Shown: one piece after another, positions 11,873 through 24,037 of the stretch | How the letters are laid out: the number at the start of each line of letters is the position of its first letter | Numbering within the stretch: the first letter of the stretch is position 1 | Assembly: GCA_023630585.1 (NCBI GenBank) | Contig: CM042542.1 | Span: 25,246,788 to 25,310,787, forward strand | Direction of reading: 5' to 3' | Origin: Cranoglanis bouderius | Lineage: Eukaryota > Chordata > Actinopteri > Siluriformes > Cranoglanididae | DNA: 64,000 nucleotides | The notes under the pieces: model-generated | Seen by the model: only the letters and a program-made list of their open reading frames with translations | Database searches by the model: none | Told to the model about the DNA's origin: nothing | Translations under genes and position numbers: made by a program

Positions 11873-13096
11873 CTAATTCATTGTCGCCCCTTCTGTGTGT
11901 GATGATGCCACACCATCAGACGTCCTGTGCTCAGCACCTACTGCTTCTGATACACTACTGAATCCCTGTTTCGTTAAGAGCTCATGCAGTTCTCTTTTGA
12001 TCTTGGTTACGACCGGAGGACCCTGATACACCAGCACAGTGTAGAGCTGAACCAGAGATGCTCCGGCACGGATCTTATCCAGGGCATCCTGTCCGCTAGA
12101 CACTCCACCTACACCGACTATGGGCACCTTCCCTTTTGTCAAGGTGTACATCTCCCGTACTGTACGAGTGGACAGCTCTTTAAGCGGCTGCCCGCTCAGA
12201 CCCCCCACCTCGTTCCGGTTGTAGTCCTGCAGGGTCTCAGGCCTGGACACTGTGGTGTTGGAGATGATTAAACCATCCACACCAAGCTCTGTGATGACCT
12301 CTGCAATGTCCTGCTTGTCCTGCTGTGAGAGATCTGGAGCAATCTTAACCATCACTGGCGGCCGACTCGCTCCTTGCAGAGTGTCTCTCGCTTTCAGTAC
12401 CTGGTCCAGTAGATGGTGCAGTTCTTTCTTCCCCTGAAGGTCTCTGAGGCCCGGAGTGTTTGGGCTACTCACGTTCACTACCAGGTAGTCAGCGAGGGGG
12501 CCAAGCGTCCTCACTCCCTCCAGATAATCAGCCACAGCGTCAGTGGACAGCTTGTTCTTCCCCAAGTTGATGCCTAGCGGCTTGCCTGCTTTAGTGAGCT
12601 CAGACTGAACTCCTTCTCTGGCTCTTAATCTCTCCTGAACAGCTACAACGCCACAGCTGTTGAAACCGTATCTGTTAATCACCGCCTGGTCAGCCTCGAG
12701 TCTGAACACACAGGGTTTTGGATTTCCCTCCTGTGGTTTCGGGGTGACTGTGCCCACCTCGACAAAGCCGAAGCCGAGCCGATACAGAGCATCCACTGCC
12801 TCACCGTGCTTATCAAAGCCTGCTGCGATCCCTACAGGATTCCCGAACCTCCGTCCCATCACATTTACCTCCAGTGATGCGGGATCCCGGTAATGACTTC
12901 TGGGCACCAGGCCCAGGCTGAGTAAGCGCACAGCTATGAGATGAGCTGTCTCTGCTCCCACAAGTCTTTGCAGCATGGGCATGAGGCTCGTAGCATAGAA
13001 GCGCTCGTCCCCAGTCGCAGTCAGGTATCCCAGGAATAAGGAGCTGCCACATCCCAGGATCTTTACAGCGTCCTTCAGCTGTCCCGCCATGACCAT
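11873..13096 (-). CDS. dhodh: Dihydroorotate dehydrogenase (quinone), mitochondrial; intronless
   Basis: A 407-aa protein covering the whole class 2 DHODH. The enzyme oxidises dihydroorotate to orotate in pyrimidine synthesis and passes electrons to ubiquinone at the inner mitochondrial membrane. Seen in order: an N-terminal hydrophobic helix (SSLFLGYLTATG, about residues 18-30), the quinone-tunnel helices, FMN-site GNPVGIAAGFDKHGEA, NRYGFNS, the catalytic-serine segment VNVSSPNTPG (about residues 207-216), KIAPDL, NTTVSRP and GVGGVSSGQDA. Length is close to the usual 395-410 residues. It starts at an ATG (MVMAGQLK) and a CACGTG box lies about 30 bp upstream. Vertebrate DHODH normally has about nine exons, yet here the frame is unbroken, which suggests a retrocopy. 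No clear poly-A tract or flanking duplication was found. All key residues are present, so it may be functional. Confidence 0.93.
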   Translation of the reverse strand: MVMAGQLKDAVKILGCGSSLFLGYLTATGDERFYATSLMPMLQRLVGAETAHLIAVRLLSLGLVPRSHYRDPASLEVNVMGRRFGNPVGIAAGFDKHGEAVDALYRLGFGFVEVGTVTPKPQEGNPKPCVFRLEADQAVINRYGFNSCGVVAVQERLRAREGVQSELTKAGKPLGINLGKNKLSTDAVADYLEGVRTLGPLADYLVVNVSSPNTPGLRDLQGKKELHHLLDQVLKARDTLQGASRPPVMVKIAPDLSQQDKQDIAEVITELGVDGLIISNTTVSRPETLQDYNRNEVGGLSGQPLKELSTRTVREMYTLTKGKVPIVGVGGVSSGQDALDKIRAGASLVQLYTVLVYQGPPVVTKIKRELHELLTKQGFSSVSEAVGAEHRTSDGVASSHTEGATMN

Positions 13097-13129
13097 TCAC
13101 GTTGTAAACACTGGAGGCGTATCCACGTG

Positions 13130-13377
13130 ATTTGACTCAACTCTCAACTCTTGCCGCCAGACGTGATGCTGCTCTCTCGAAGTCAAGCCGCTCAATAAAA
13201 CTCCCCGCGCAGTGTCCACGTATTTATCCGCACTCTACAGGACCTAGTTGAGAACAGGCGAGGAGGCGGGCCTAAGACCAACGTTCACACTATAGAATCC
13301 ATTCAAAAAGAAACAGAACGCCACAGCTTTTCAACTGCTAGCGTCTTCTTCTTCCTCATTTTCTCTACACACACAAA

Positions 13378-13441
<64 letters not shown>

Positions 13442-14150
13442 ACTATTATCAGTACAAATGTTTTTTTCCCCACCAGTAGTAGTAGTAGTAGTAGAACATA
13501 TTAGTAAATAATTGTGTAAAATGTACATAGTAAAACATACAGCCAAACACTCATCAGTGTAAGGAGGTTAGTAAAAGCACTCTGTGTTTGTACAACACAC
13601 ACATTCATTTTTCAATCACAAGGTGTTCCTGTTGAGCACATCCGTGGGCTCGAGGACAATATACTAAACTCCTAGGTCCACTACAACTGCAGGTCACACA
13701 TGGCAGCAAAACTTCTGATTAGTAGGCCCAGCATTCAGCTGATCACCACCAATGTCTGTGTACACTTTTAAGCGAGCCCACATTCTACCACACGAGCAGG
13801 TCGCTCACAAATGACAATAACTAACTAACTAACTTACAAGCAGCACAGAAAGGGAGGCAAAGACAACTCTCAGGCCTTACTTTATCAGCTCTCTCAAATG
13901 CACAGTATTATGGACTCTCTGAGGTATAATGTCTAAATTAGCTACATTCTCTCAAACATTAGCCTCATTCTTAAACTCCAAGGGTTATTCACAAGGGAAG
14001 AGTATGCTCTTCACCGTTTGTAACATACAAGACATCACACAAGCGTGTCAAAACAAAGTCAGTGTTTAACTGAACACACTTCGCACTGTCTAATCAAATG
14101 CCTTTTCTTTTCTATAAAAGTTGCCGAGTCCCTTCCCGCCCTTGCGTTTT
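13130..14150. other. Upstream flank of dhodh; no gene seen
   Basis: Includes a GC-richer 13,130-13,290 segment that may hold a promoter for the minus-strand dhodh frame, an (ATT)n microsatellite at 13,378-13,438 and a short (AGT)n run near 13,478. The rest to 14,150 shows no coding signal. Confidence 0.5.
13378..13438. repeat. (ATT)n microsatellite
   Basis: About 20 perfect ATT units, followed about 40 bp later by a short AGT repeat. Confidence 0.95.
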
Positions 14151-17100
14151 TAAATCAAGCTTTATTCGGTTTTTCAAAACTCATTACAAACACTTATTTG
14201 CATTTATATGATACATTACAATTCATCATTTACATTCACAAAATGCGTATGTAAATTGACATATTTAAGAAGGTAAAAGCGTAAAGCATACACATTCACA
14301 CATCTACATACATATCAATTCACAGCACATTTACACTGCACACCTCTTCAGGTGTTTAAATTACATGAATTTCACATGTTTAAAATGTCCCATGGGTGTT
14401 TATTTTTTGTCTTTTTGTCAGTTGTCCTTTGTCGTTTCAATTCTCTTATAATCTGTTTAAAAACAACCTCAGCAGAGAGATGGGATTGTTGTGTAATGAT
14501 TTTACATATTTATACATATACGTTTTCCAGATTTGACTATTTACTGTGCAAATTACTAGCCAAAGAAAATGTTTCACTTTCTTTGGTAAACTTTCTTTAG
14601 TAAAGTTGGTAAACTAACTTTAGTACCCCAGATAAAACGCACACACATTTTGTTTAGAGTGATTACACTTTTCTCGCCTGGGGGAAAAACGGTGGCTAAG
14701 AATAATAATTTGGATAAAACAAAAAAAAATCTTTATTATTTGTATTCTGGTTTTATAGTTAAAAGCTTTCCACGTTTCAATTTCTAATTTCATTTCTTGT
14801 TCTTTCCGTGCCCAATTACATTCATAACACTTGTTATTTGTTATACTTATCCCTAAAATGTTTATTTCCCCTTTCCACTCTATATTTAATGGCGGAGCGG
14901 TGCTACAGCCCATCCATACTGCTTCTGTTTTAGCCGGGTTTCATTTAGCTCCAGAGATTTTTTCATCATTTCTTTTTAGGTCTTTTATAAAAACAGTTAT
15001 ATCGTCTGCATATCGTCTGTGCAGATCTTCATTTCTTTATTAGACTCAATTCGTGCCTCTTGTAATCTGGGGTCGGGTTTAATTTTGTGTAAAAGAGGAC
15101 TGATTGTAAGTACATTTAACACCGCGCTCAATGGGCAACCTTGTTTAACACCTCTCTGTATCTCAAACTCATCAGTCAGCTGACCATTTCCATTCATGTG
15201 CACTTTTGATTCTGCATATAATAGCTTTACCATCGCGATGAAGCCTTCCGGAAAGCCGAAATGCCTCATTGCGCACCATAAGTATTCTCGAGAAATAAAA
15301 TCAAAAGCTTTGTTTTGATCCAGGCCAACGATAAAAAACACTCTGTCAGACACATTTGCGTTTAGGTCTCTTATACAACCCAGATTATCCCACATATATC
15401 TTCCTTTTACAGCGCAAGTTTGCTCTATTTCTATGAGTTTATCCACTGTCTCATTCACACGGTTTGCAATGAGTTTAGCGAGGATTTTATAGTCAGTGTT
15501 CATTAGGCTTATTTGCGTCCAATTATCCAGATCGGACTCCTCGCCTTTCTTATAGATTAGAGAAATAATACAGTGATAAAATGATTTAGTTAACGTACCT
15601 GATTGTATACCTTCATTATATAAAGTGACTAGTAGGTCTACTATTTCATTAATACAAAGTTTCCACAGTTCTGCAGGTAGCCCATCGGGTCCTGGGCTTT
15701 CCCCATCATTCATTTGTGACCCCGCAGTTATTATTTCATCAGCACTAATCGGGTTACCCAGTCATTTAGTGTCGGGGTCATTTAGTGTCGGGCAAGTCTC
15801 TAAAAAACTGCTTATTTTTTCTCATCTATATTTATTTTTGACGATACTTCCTGACATTTTTTCATAATGAAATCTCTTTTATCTTTCTCATTCTCTATAA
15901 TCATACCTGAATTATCTTTAATACGTTTAATATACTCGTCCTCTTTACGGCTTTTTAACAGTTTAATAACTTTTTGAATATTTACTACATGTTTTGTGTC
16001 AAGTCCTACCTGTATCTGGGCATTTTTCATCATTTATTTGAGTCATCTCTGATTTAATTTGTTGTAAATTATCTTCCTCATCCGCGTCCCTTTTCTGTTT
16101 GGTTTGGATCTCAATATATTGTGCAACAAGGCTGTTATAATGCTCATTTTTTAACTGGTTTAATTGTTTACATTTCCCCTTAAGATATGATGTTATCTGT
16201 GCTTTAAATATATGCCACATTTGGCTATCTGAATTTGTTAAAACTTTCAGATCTTTAATTCGTTTAATTTCATTTATTAATTCATGGATCACTCGGCTAT
16301 CTTTTAAACATGTTATATTTAACTTCCAATAGCCTCTTATTTTATTTTCATTTCAACTGAATTGAACAGAAACTGCTAAATGCTCAGACTCTACGAGATA
16401 TTCCGTTTTATAATATAAAACTCTGATTGTTTTCCACACATATTCTGTCTATTCTCGTTCTAGATTTGCTGTCAAAACGGGTAAAACCATAATCATCAGG
16501 ATATTTTTCCCTAAATGTATCTGTGAGTTCACATGTTTGACAGTCGTTATTTAACAGTTTCCCTTCTCGAGAAATCATTGCATTTATATTTGGAATTTTA
16601 TCTTTTACATGAGTTGTCGTATTAAAATCTCCACATAATACAGTACAAAAGCCCACACACAATAGCTCATATAACTTATGAAATGTTATCTGGTGGGGTA
16701 TACACATTAACTATTCTTAGTTTTTGATGTTTATAATGACAGTCTACCATCAGTACACGTCCAGGCATTATTTCTCTTGTCATAATAATTTCAACAGAAT
16801 TAAAAAAAAATATCGTCTCCAATAGAGATCACAGCATGTCCACTCGTCCATAGTTTCTTCACACCGTCCAAATCAGCTTTGGTCATCAGTTTTAATTCTT
16901 GTGCACACATAATATCACTTTTTTTTTTCTATTAATACAGATATTTTCTTATTTCTGTTGTTTTCTGACTGAATTCCTCGAACGTTTATAGTTGTGATGT
17001 TAAGGGACATTTTAATGTTTAGGAGACATAAAAGGAGAATGATTAAACGTTCATTCCTTAGTGTTTTTTGCATTATCTGCAGTAGTAGTAATTATCTTTT

Positions 17101-18060
17101 GTGTTCTTTTGTTTGTAATATTTTTCATTTGAACATCTTTAATGTCGGAGAGAACGAGAGTGGTTTGACCTGCACCATTAGCGTCTCTCCGATTCGCCCT
17201 GCTTGTTCCAGCCGAGAGTGTAGACTCCTCCGTGGCTTGCTGACTCCCTGCAGTAGCCGAGCCGCTCCGCTTTTTTCCCTTCCGGAATTGCCGACTCTTT
17301 CGGTGCTTGTTCATTCTCTTCAGGAGACGAATAATCCTCCTCACTCGTAGAATCGTCGGTATCATCACTGTATGTATGTGATGATCTAGAGTTTTCCTCA
17401 CTTGTGTTTTGGTGATTTTCCTCCCATTCAGCGTTCTCTCTGTTTTCCCAGTTTAAAGTTTCTTTATCACTTGTGACTATTCCGACACTGTTTAGGTTTG
17501 TATTTGGTGACTTTATTGGTTTAAATCGTCGTTATGTTGTCTTGTTATTTTAACTTTATTATGTAAGACTTTGGACACTGGAAATAAAGGTGTCCTTGTT
17601 CCTGGCAGATATTACATACTCCGGTATTACTGCATTATTTCCCATTATGGCCGAAATCACCACATTTCCAGCATTTTGTCTTGTCACAGACCACCAAGCT
17701 AAAGACTGAGTTATTGCAAATAAAACAACGGTGTACCTGCCCGGGATATGAAATTGTCCCATTGTATGGTCCCATTGTTATTGAGTTTGGGCTCTGAATC
17801 AGAGATCCATCAGGGTTCTTCCTAAGCTTTATTTTGTAACGTCTGACTCCATACCAGAAGCCAAACTGGTCCACTGGTTTATATACAGGTTGTAGAATCT
17901 CACAAAAATGCAGAAGGTACTGCTCTACGTCTGTGTCTGCTATTCATCCTGTCCAAAACTTCACCACAATGTATTTTATATCTTGTGGAGCTGATGTAGT
18001 GATCTCCCATTTTCTCCAAAGCATACTTCCTGTATTACCAACACATTCCCACTCCTAATT
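14150..18060 (-). mobile_element. Decayed L1/Tx1-group LINE with ORF1 and ORF2 remains
   Basis: In element order (minus strand): ORF1 zinc-knuckle part (17,874-17,559, motif CWKCGDFGHNGK); an acidic or basic tail with PCNA-free low-complexity sequence (17,401-17,051); endonuclease remains (16,707-16,408, motif LCGDFNTT and RTRIDRI); linker (16,292-15,812); RT (15,713-14,997) with ESPGPDGLPAELWK, GLDQNKAFDFISREYLW and QRGVKQGCPLSAVL; and a C-terminal remnant (14,913-14,620). Motif C reads CTDDM. Many frame changes make it a pseudogene. The 3' end is near 14,150 (TAAATCAAGC in element sense). A sister copy lies at 8,100-9,700. Confidence 0.75.
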
Positions 18061-19080
18061 CGGTACATATGGGTGCTTGGTCAGGACCCCTTGACGTCAC
18101 TTTTTAACACATTGCGTACCCCTTTGGCGTCGTTTTACACCGTGCAGGGTAGTCCGATAGACTTCTAATGATCGCTGACTGCACCGTCTAGAAGAAAAAG
18201 TGAGCGGATCGATCCGGTTTGTTTAGCTGGAAGTGATGTTTTCCAGACCCAGAATATATCAAACTCCTGTATTATAGACTACAGGAGAGTTTGCTGTGTT
18301 TTGGTCACTGCTGTTTTTTTTTTTTTTTTTTAATAGACATTTAAGCAAAGTACAGTGTTCATAAAGCTGAGTAAACTCATCACTGAGAAGGTGGTTATAA
18401 TCTATAAGATCAGGAATAAGATGAATTTTGCTGCATGTTGTTAGCATCTCCCTCTCACTTCCGCATTCCACTGAGCGCATTCCAGCGCTATTCATAAAAA
18501 CCCTCCGGACTCATTCACGTACTCTGGTTTTGTTTACTTTGTCATGTGCTCTTTTGTTTTTGTTGTACGTCATGTCTCTGCCCCTGCTTCCTTATTGGTC
18601 CGTTGGGTTTGTGTTCTGTCATTGGTTCTCCCGTTATTGTCTGATTATAATTTCCAGGTGTGGTGTGTCTGATCTTGTTTGCTTTGAATGACCTCTGTTA
18701 TTTAAGCCCCTGTCTGTGTCCGCTTCGTGGTGGAGTATTAACCGTATGTAACGAAATGTAACTAAAAGTAGCGGCGAAGCAAAGATCAAGAATTGTAGAT
18801 CTTTCTATGTTTTTTGTTTGCCAGGTGTTCCCTGGTTCCTGGATTATAGCCTCGTGACTTCTTGGAAGATTCCTCCGTGTCTTTGTTTTCCTCGCGCTGA
18901 CCTAGCCTTTGGATTATTGTCTCGTGACTTCCTGGATTTTTGCCCTGTGGGTGTTTGGATTATTGCCTAGCCTTTTGGAATTACTGCCCTGTCTTTCTTT
19001 GGAATTTTGCCTTGTTTATTTGTGGGTTTTTTTTTTTAGACTGTCCCGTTATTTTTGAATGTTCTGTTTCCTTTTTATGT
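18060..19080. other. No gene seen
   Basis: AT-rich to mixed sequence with a T tract at 18,316-18,332. Around 18,800-19,010 there are loosely repeated strings such as TGGATTATTGCC and CTCGTGACTTC, which look like a decayed repeat. No convincing protein or RNA gene. Confidence 0.5.
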
Positions 19081-19082
19081 TC

Positions 19083-19863
19083 CTAATAAACTGACAACTT
19101 TCCCCTGCGAGTGCGTTCTGCTTCCCTCCTTCCAGTGTTGTAACACGTGTGTAAATGTTCATGAAATCTGACAGATTGATCAATAAGGGAATCCAACCCT
19201 AACTTCAGTCTGCTGGCAAAAACAAGAGAAACCAATTTGGCATCACAGTTAAATAAAGTTATGGGTCTCCACCCGTCTAGAGATAAAGTGTTTGGGTTGG
19301 GTATTAAGGTAATTACCCCCTGTCTGAGAGAGGGAGGTAATACCCCTTTCCTTATGGATTCATTAAACATAGATCAAATAAATGGGCAGAGGGCATCTCT
19401 GAAAGTCTTCTAAAATTCATTCATAAGCCCATCATTACCAGGAGATTTGTTGTCCTTGAGTTTCTTAATATTATCAATCATTTCTTTAATACTAAGCTCT
19501 TTCTCACATGTTACTAAACTCATCACTAACATTTATTTATTATCCAGATTTTTAAAAAGGTTTCCATTAATGAGTTCTGTAGTCCAGAGCTAGAATACAA
19601 AGACTGATAAAAATCTGATAAATGTTTTGAGATGGTCAGTAAATCATCTGTGACGGTGTTATGTGTAATTTATTAATCGATTATCGCTGCCTTTCCCCTA
19701 AAGAATAGAAATACCTTGTGTTTTTTTCACCGTGTTCAGGCCAGTTTCTTCTGGAGTGGATGAAAGCACCTCTTACCTTTTCCTTATAGTGTTTATTTAA
19801 TCCCCTTGTAATTTTAATAAAGATGATGGTTTGCTCTTTGACGGTGAGAGTAGTGTACAACAT
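19083..19863 (-). mobile_element. L1-clade LINE remnant (RT N-terminal half)
   Basis: Broken minus-strand frames. The RT piece at 19,370-19,083 reads GVITLIPNPNT and DGWRPITLFNCDAKLVS, typical of L1-like RT domain 1-2. The piece at 19,863-19,681 includes WPEHGEKNTRYFYSLGERQR, the L1 linker motif. Between them are stops and frame changes. It is the same broad clade as the 4,164-4,966 remnant. Confidence 0.75.
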
Positions 19864-19869
19864 GTTAAT

Positions 19870-22239
19870 TCCAGAAAAATCCTCTTACCGTGCTAACATT
19901 GGCTAGTTAGCCTTAGACTAGACTTAGCACAAGCTAGCTATATAGCTAAGAACAATCACCAAATCAGCACATAGTTTTCAACAGAACTTCAGAAACACTA
20001 AAACACTCCTCACACTTGAATGTTGGTGAGTGATATGTTTTTATTAAACACACACCTCATATCATTTAGTTGGTGATTAGTACAGACAGATAATTCCTGT
20101 CTTTTCAGCTCAAGTGTAACAAAACCTAATCTAGCCTACTTAAACCCGGCCAGATCGCTAATTTAGCCAGTTAGCTCCCATTCTTGCTAAGCTAACAGGA
20201 AAATGTTTTTAGTAAACTCTGATAATCAGATGATCTCATATGGAATTATAAATGTTTTTTAGAAATAGCTAGTCAACATGTTCGACCGCTAGTCTTTTGA
20301 GTCTGCTAATCTTTACACCTTAATGTTCTGTTATTTCTGGCATCCATTTTCTGTTCTTCAGCATTTTTCTGGTTTAAATGTGTAATTCTGTTTTACGTTT
20401 ATTACAACAAATATTATTTATATAATTATGAATTTTTACACAGAACCAAAAAAATAAATCTTTTTAACAAATTGTTGTTAAAGATGTTCTTCAGTCGTGT
20501 GTCTCTATATAAACAATATTCTAAACATTGCCATGTGACTGTTGTTGGGTAAAGAAATTGTACTGAAATTTAGCTACATTTTAAATAAAAAAATATTCAA
20601 AGTGGGCCACTTTGCTCTTGGCATGAACATTACTTAAGTATTTGATTACAGGCCTTTAGAGTTTGGACAATATAATTATAATCATCAACTGAAGAAGCGG
20701 TTTAAAGTGAGCTCAATTATATCTACATCTGATCAGTGTATATTTCTTATCTATGCTAATGAGAGGTCTGAGGTAGTTTCTGCTGAACGAGTTCACATTA
20801 GTTTGGCCAGTTTTACTTCATTAGTCAACACAACAGAGCAGCTTGTTCAGCAAAGTAAGATTTAGTCACTAGCAGAATGGAGCAGTAAAAAGTCGAGTGC
20901 TGTTGTAATCAGATATTTAAGTTTGAATTAAGAAGACGATGTGTTTTTTACAGTGTAATGAACTCCAGCACTTACTGCATTTCGAGTACAGAAGTTCTCC
21001 ATAATTAACCAGAAGAAATAGGAATACTGTTGCTCAGGTTCAGCCACGTGTAGCAAACACTTCACATATTTATTGACAAGACACGTATTTATCACACTGC
21101 AGGATGTCGGACTCCCCTGGAGTCAAACCGAGGAAGAACAGAGGAACAAATGTTGTTCATCATGACTGTAACTAGCTAAAAGTACAGTGAGGTCTGGAGC
21201 TCAGGAGTTTCAGTGTGTTCTGCCTGTCCAGCATGAATGATGATCAACTCCTTCTTCAGGATGAGGTATAAACACCTCAGCGCAGTTTCTCATCATGAGC
21301 ACCACCATCATCTTCACTAAGCTTCTGGAAGTCTCCAGAACAGCAGCAGTTTATACGGTTCTGCTTATTTATATGCTTAAAGTTATTTTAAATGAATCAA
21401 AAGACATTTTTTTATATTCACTATTCATTTTTATAAAGGTGAGAATTTCTCAGCTGTTTCCTCTCTCTCCTGTCTCTATAATAAAAACATGTGAATAACT
21501 GACCTAAAAAACTGCACTGTAAAATTGTCCAACTGTAAAAGTGTATTGTGGTCCTGAACACACAGCACAGCTACAGTAACGGTCTAACACTGCACTTCTA
21601 CTGAGTCACAAATAAAACACTCAGCAATCTCACTTCATTCACATTCTCTTTTAGTTTAGTTTTACTCTTTATTTATTTGTGTTTCCAGCACCCAAGCTCA
21701 CTTTATTTCAACTTATGTGTATTACATTTCAGAAATTCTGTAATAATGTCTTTAGTAAATATTAAACTTTACCTGATAACGATAATAATTTACCTCCTAA
21801 CTACAGAAACAGTAAATAAACTTATCAGTGTTAATAAACAGAAATGAGGCTCGATGTCCCACAGTAAACACTATGGAGTCTCATCAGGATAAATACATTA
21901 AAAACACCTTTCTTTTCTGTTTATATATTGTATATTTGATGTTAAAAATTGCTTCGTCACCATCTTTTCTACGAGTGTATTTTTGTTCAGACATTTTGAG
22001 GGTGTGTGAGACTGAATATAAAAAACAGGATTGAACAATATTGTGTTGAAAGGTTTTTACAGTGCAGTCCTCAAACACCTGAACTGTTGTGTTTCACTCA
22101 CAGTCACTGTTTATTTTCTACTACACACAGTGTAAATGACATTTATACAACATTTATACACAACTGTATTAAAGGACAGGAATACATACAGTGCATGGAC
22201 TTAAAGCCTTTCACTTACTGTTTAAAAAATCTTAAAGAG

Positions 22240-22271
<32 letters not shown>

Positions 22272-22850
22272 AACAAGATGAAATCAATATTACAATCAAT
22301 CATCTGTGGAGAAACGAATGTTTCACTGCCGTGTTCCAACAAACTGAAAGAAACCATGTTGATCAGAAACACAGTCTGAATAAAGAGATAAAAATGTGGA
22401 GGTAATAATAATGTGTAAACAGCTCCAACACATGGATGTGTATTTGTGTAATCAGTGTGATGATGTGATGATATCTCTGTGTTGTGTGTAGACGCTGAAG
22501 GATTTGACTTTGGATTGTAAAAGATGTTATTAAAGCCTGAAGTAACTTGTAGCTGAGTGGATAAAAGGATGTGATCAGTCACGGTTATTGTTATGGAACT
22601 TCTACATCTGAATATGAATGATTCAGCTCCCAAACTGCTGGAAATGTGGGACGGGTTCTAACACTTCACCTAAACTGCTTTATCCTGGAGAAGAGGTTTG
22701 AGGTGAGACTCCTGTCATACACCAGTCCTGCTGAGTTTATTATTCTTAATGCTGTAAGACAGAGAAGAGCATCAGTGTAAACACACACACACACACACAC
22801 ACAGTATTCAGTATGATACAGTAGAGTAGAGTAAAGAGACAGTAAGTCAG
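19870..22850. other. About 3 kb without a recognisable gene
   Basis: AT-rich sequence with short open frames only, none with recognisable domains. A (TA)n tract lies at about 22,242-22,265 and a (CA)n tract at about 22,782-22,802. It could be intergenic, or 3' UTR or intron of the NLR-type gene to its right. Confidence 0.5.
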
Positions 22851-22858
22851 TAACTCAC

Positions 22859-23035
22859 TGTAGTGTCTCCAGTTTACAGTGTGGATCCTTCAGTAGATCA
22901 GAGAGCAGCTTCACTCCTGATTCTCCTGGATTATTAAAGTTCAGATCCAGTTCTCTCAGGTGTGATGAGGAGTTTGACCTCAGAGCTGAAGCCAGAGCAG
23001 CACAACCTTCATCTGTAATCCTGCAGAAACTCATC
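22859..23035 (-). CDS. NLR-type leucine-rich-repeat exon
   Basis: A 177-nt exon bounded by an acceptor (CTGCAG before GATGAGTTTC) and a donor (CTACA then GTGAGT). It codes one ribonuclease-inhibitor-type repeat pair: MSFCRITDEGC, then SSSHLRELDLNFNNPGESG and VKLLSDLLKDPHCKLETLQ. One extra serine codon explains 177 rather than 174 nt. Exons of this size and phase (1 to 1) are the standard LRR module of the expanded fish NLRC3-like genes, cytosolic innate sensors. No NACHT or FISNA exon is in the window, so the gene may be partial. Confidence 0.8.
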
Positions 23036-23183
23036 CTGCAAGAAAGAAAACCTTCTCACACTTAACACACTCAGTTTTATCTCTGAAAACATCAACTACA
23101 CAAAATCTTTATATACAGAACATTTACTCTCCATCTCACACACACAACAATGACAATATATATCACTACAATTACAATCACCA

Positions 23184-23221
<38 letters not shown>

Positions 23222-23395
23222 CTCAGTATCTCCAGTGTACAGTGTGGATTCTCCAGTCCAGCAGAGAGCAGCTTCACTCCTGAATCCTGCAGGTTATTGT
23301 TCCTCAGGTCCAGTTCTCTCAGTCTGGAGGAGTTTGAGCTGAGAACTGAGGACAGAACTCTACAGCTTTCCTCTGTCAGATCACACTCACACAGA
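23222..23395 (-). CDS. NLR-type leucine-rich-repeat exon
   Basis: A 174-nt exon with acceptor TTCCAG and donor ACTGAG then GTACAC. It codes LCECDLTEESC, SSRLRELDLRNNNLQDSG and VKLLSAGLENPHCTLEILR, the canonical 58-residue LRR unit of teleost NLRC3-like proteins. It is the upstream neighbour of the exon at 22,859-23,035, separated by a 186-bp intron that carries a (GT)n tract directly at the donor (23,188-23,220). The long (GT)n at the 5' splice site may affect splicing; that is inference. Confidence 0.85.
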
Positions 23396-23879
23396 CTGGA
23401 AGAGAAATGATGAAATATCAGAAGTCTGATCTCAAACACACAAACACAGCCATAATCCAGCTAAAGTTGATGATGTAACAGAAATGTGAGTGTGTTTCTC
23501 TCACACACAGAAATCAGAGGACAGGACGCCACATCAGCACATTTACAGGAGCAGTGACTCTTTCTGCATTTTATTACAGAAAATAAAGAATTATACAACT
23601 CTACACTACCAGTTAATAACATGCAGGGCGGCTCGTATCAGTGCACTAGCAGGGCTAATAATAATAATAATAAAAAAATTAAAAAAATATTTGCAGTTAA
23701 TAAATGTTTTAAAGAGGATTGTTTTGGATTTTTTTGTGATGAAAAATCACAGGGGAATACAGGGCAGTGTACAAGAATGACAGAAATGTGACCACAGTTA
23801 GACAGGAAACAACAACTACATGTAGAAACAAACAAACACACACACACAGACTCTGATTCTCCTGTTTGGAAGAGAGGGA

Positions 23880-23891
23880 GGGAGGGAGGGC

Positions 23892-23946
<55 letters not shown>
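23880..23946. repeat. (GA)n microsatellite, downstream flank of Tx1-like LINE
   Basis: A GGGA-rich stretch passes into about 28 GA units and then meets the 3' end of the minus-strand LINE. A second (GA)n block flanks the other end of the same LINE (29,479-29,745). Confidence 0.95.
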
Positions 23947-23950
<4 letters not shown>

Positions 23951-24037
23951 CAATACCTCTTTATTTATTCAAATTATGTAAAACACAAAATCTCTGTACT
24001 CAAACCAGAGATAGATTTAAAAAAGAGAAATAAAGAT

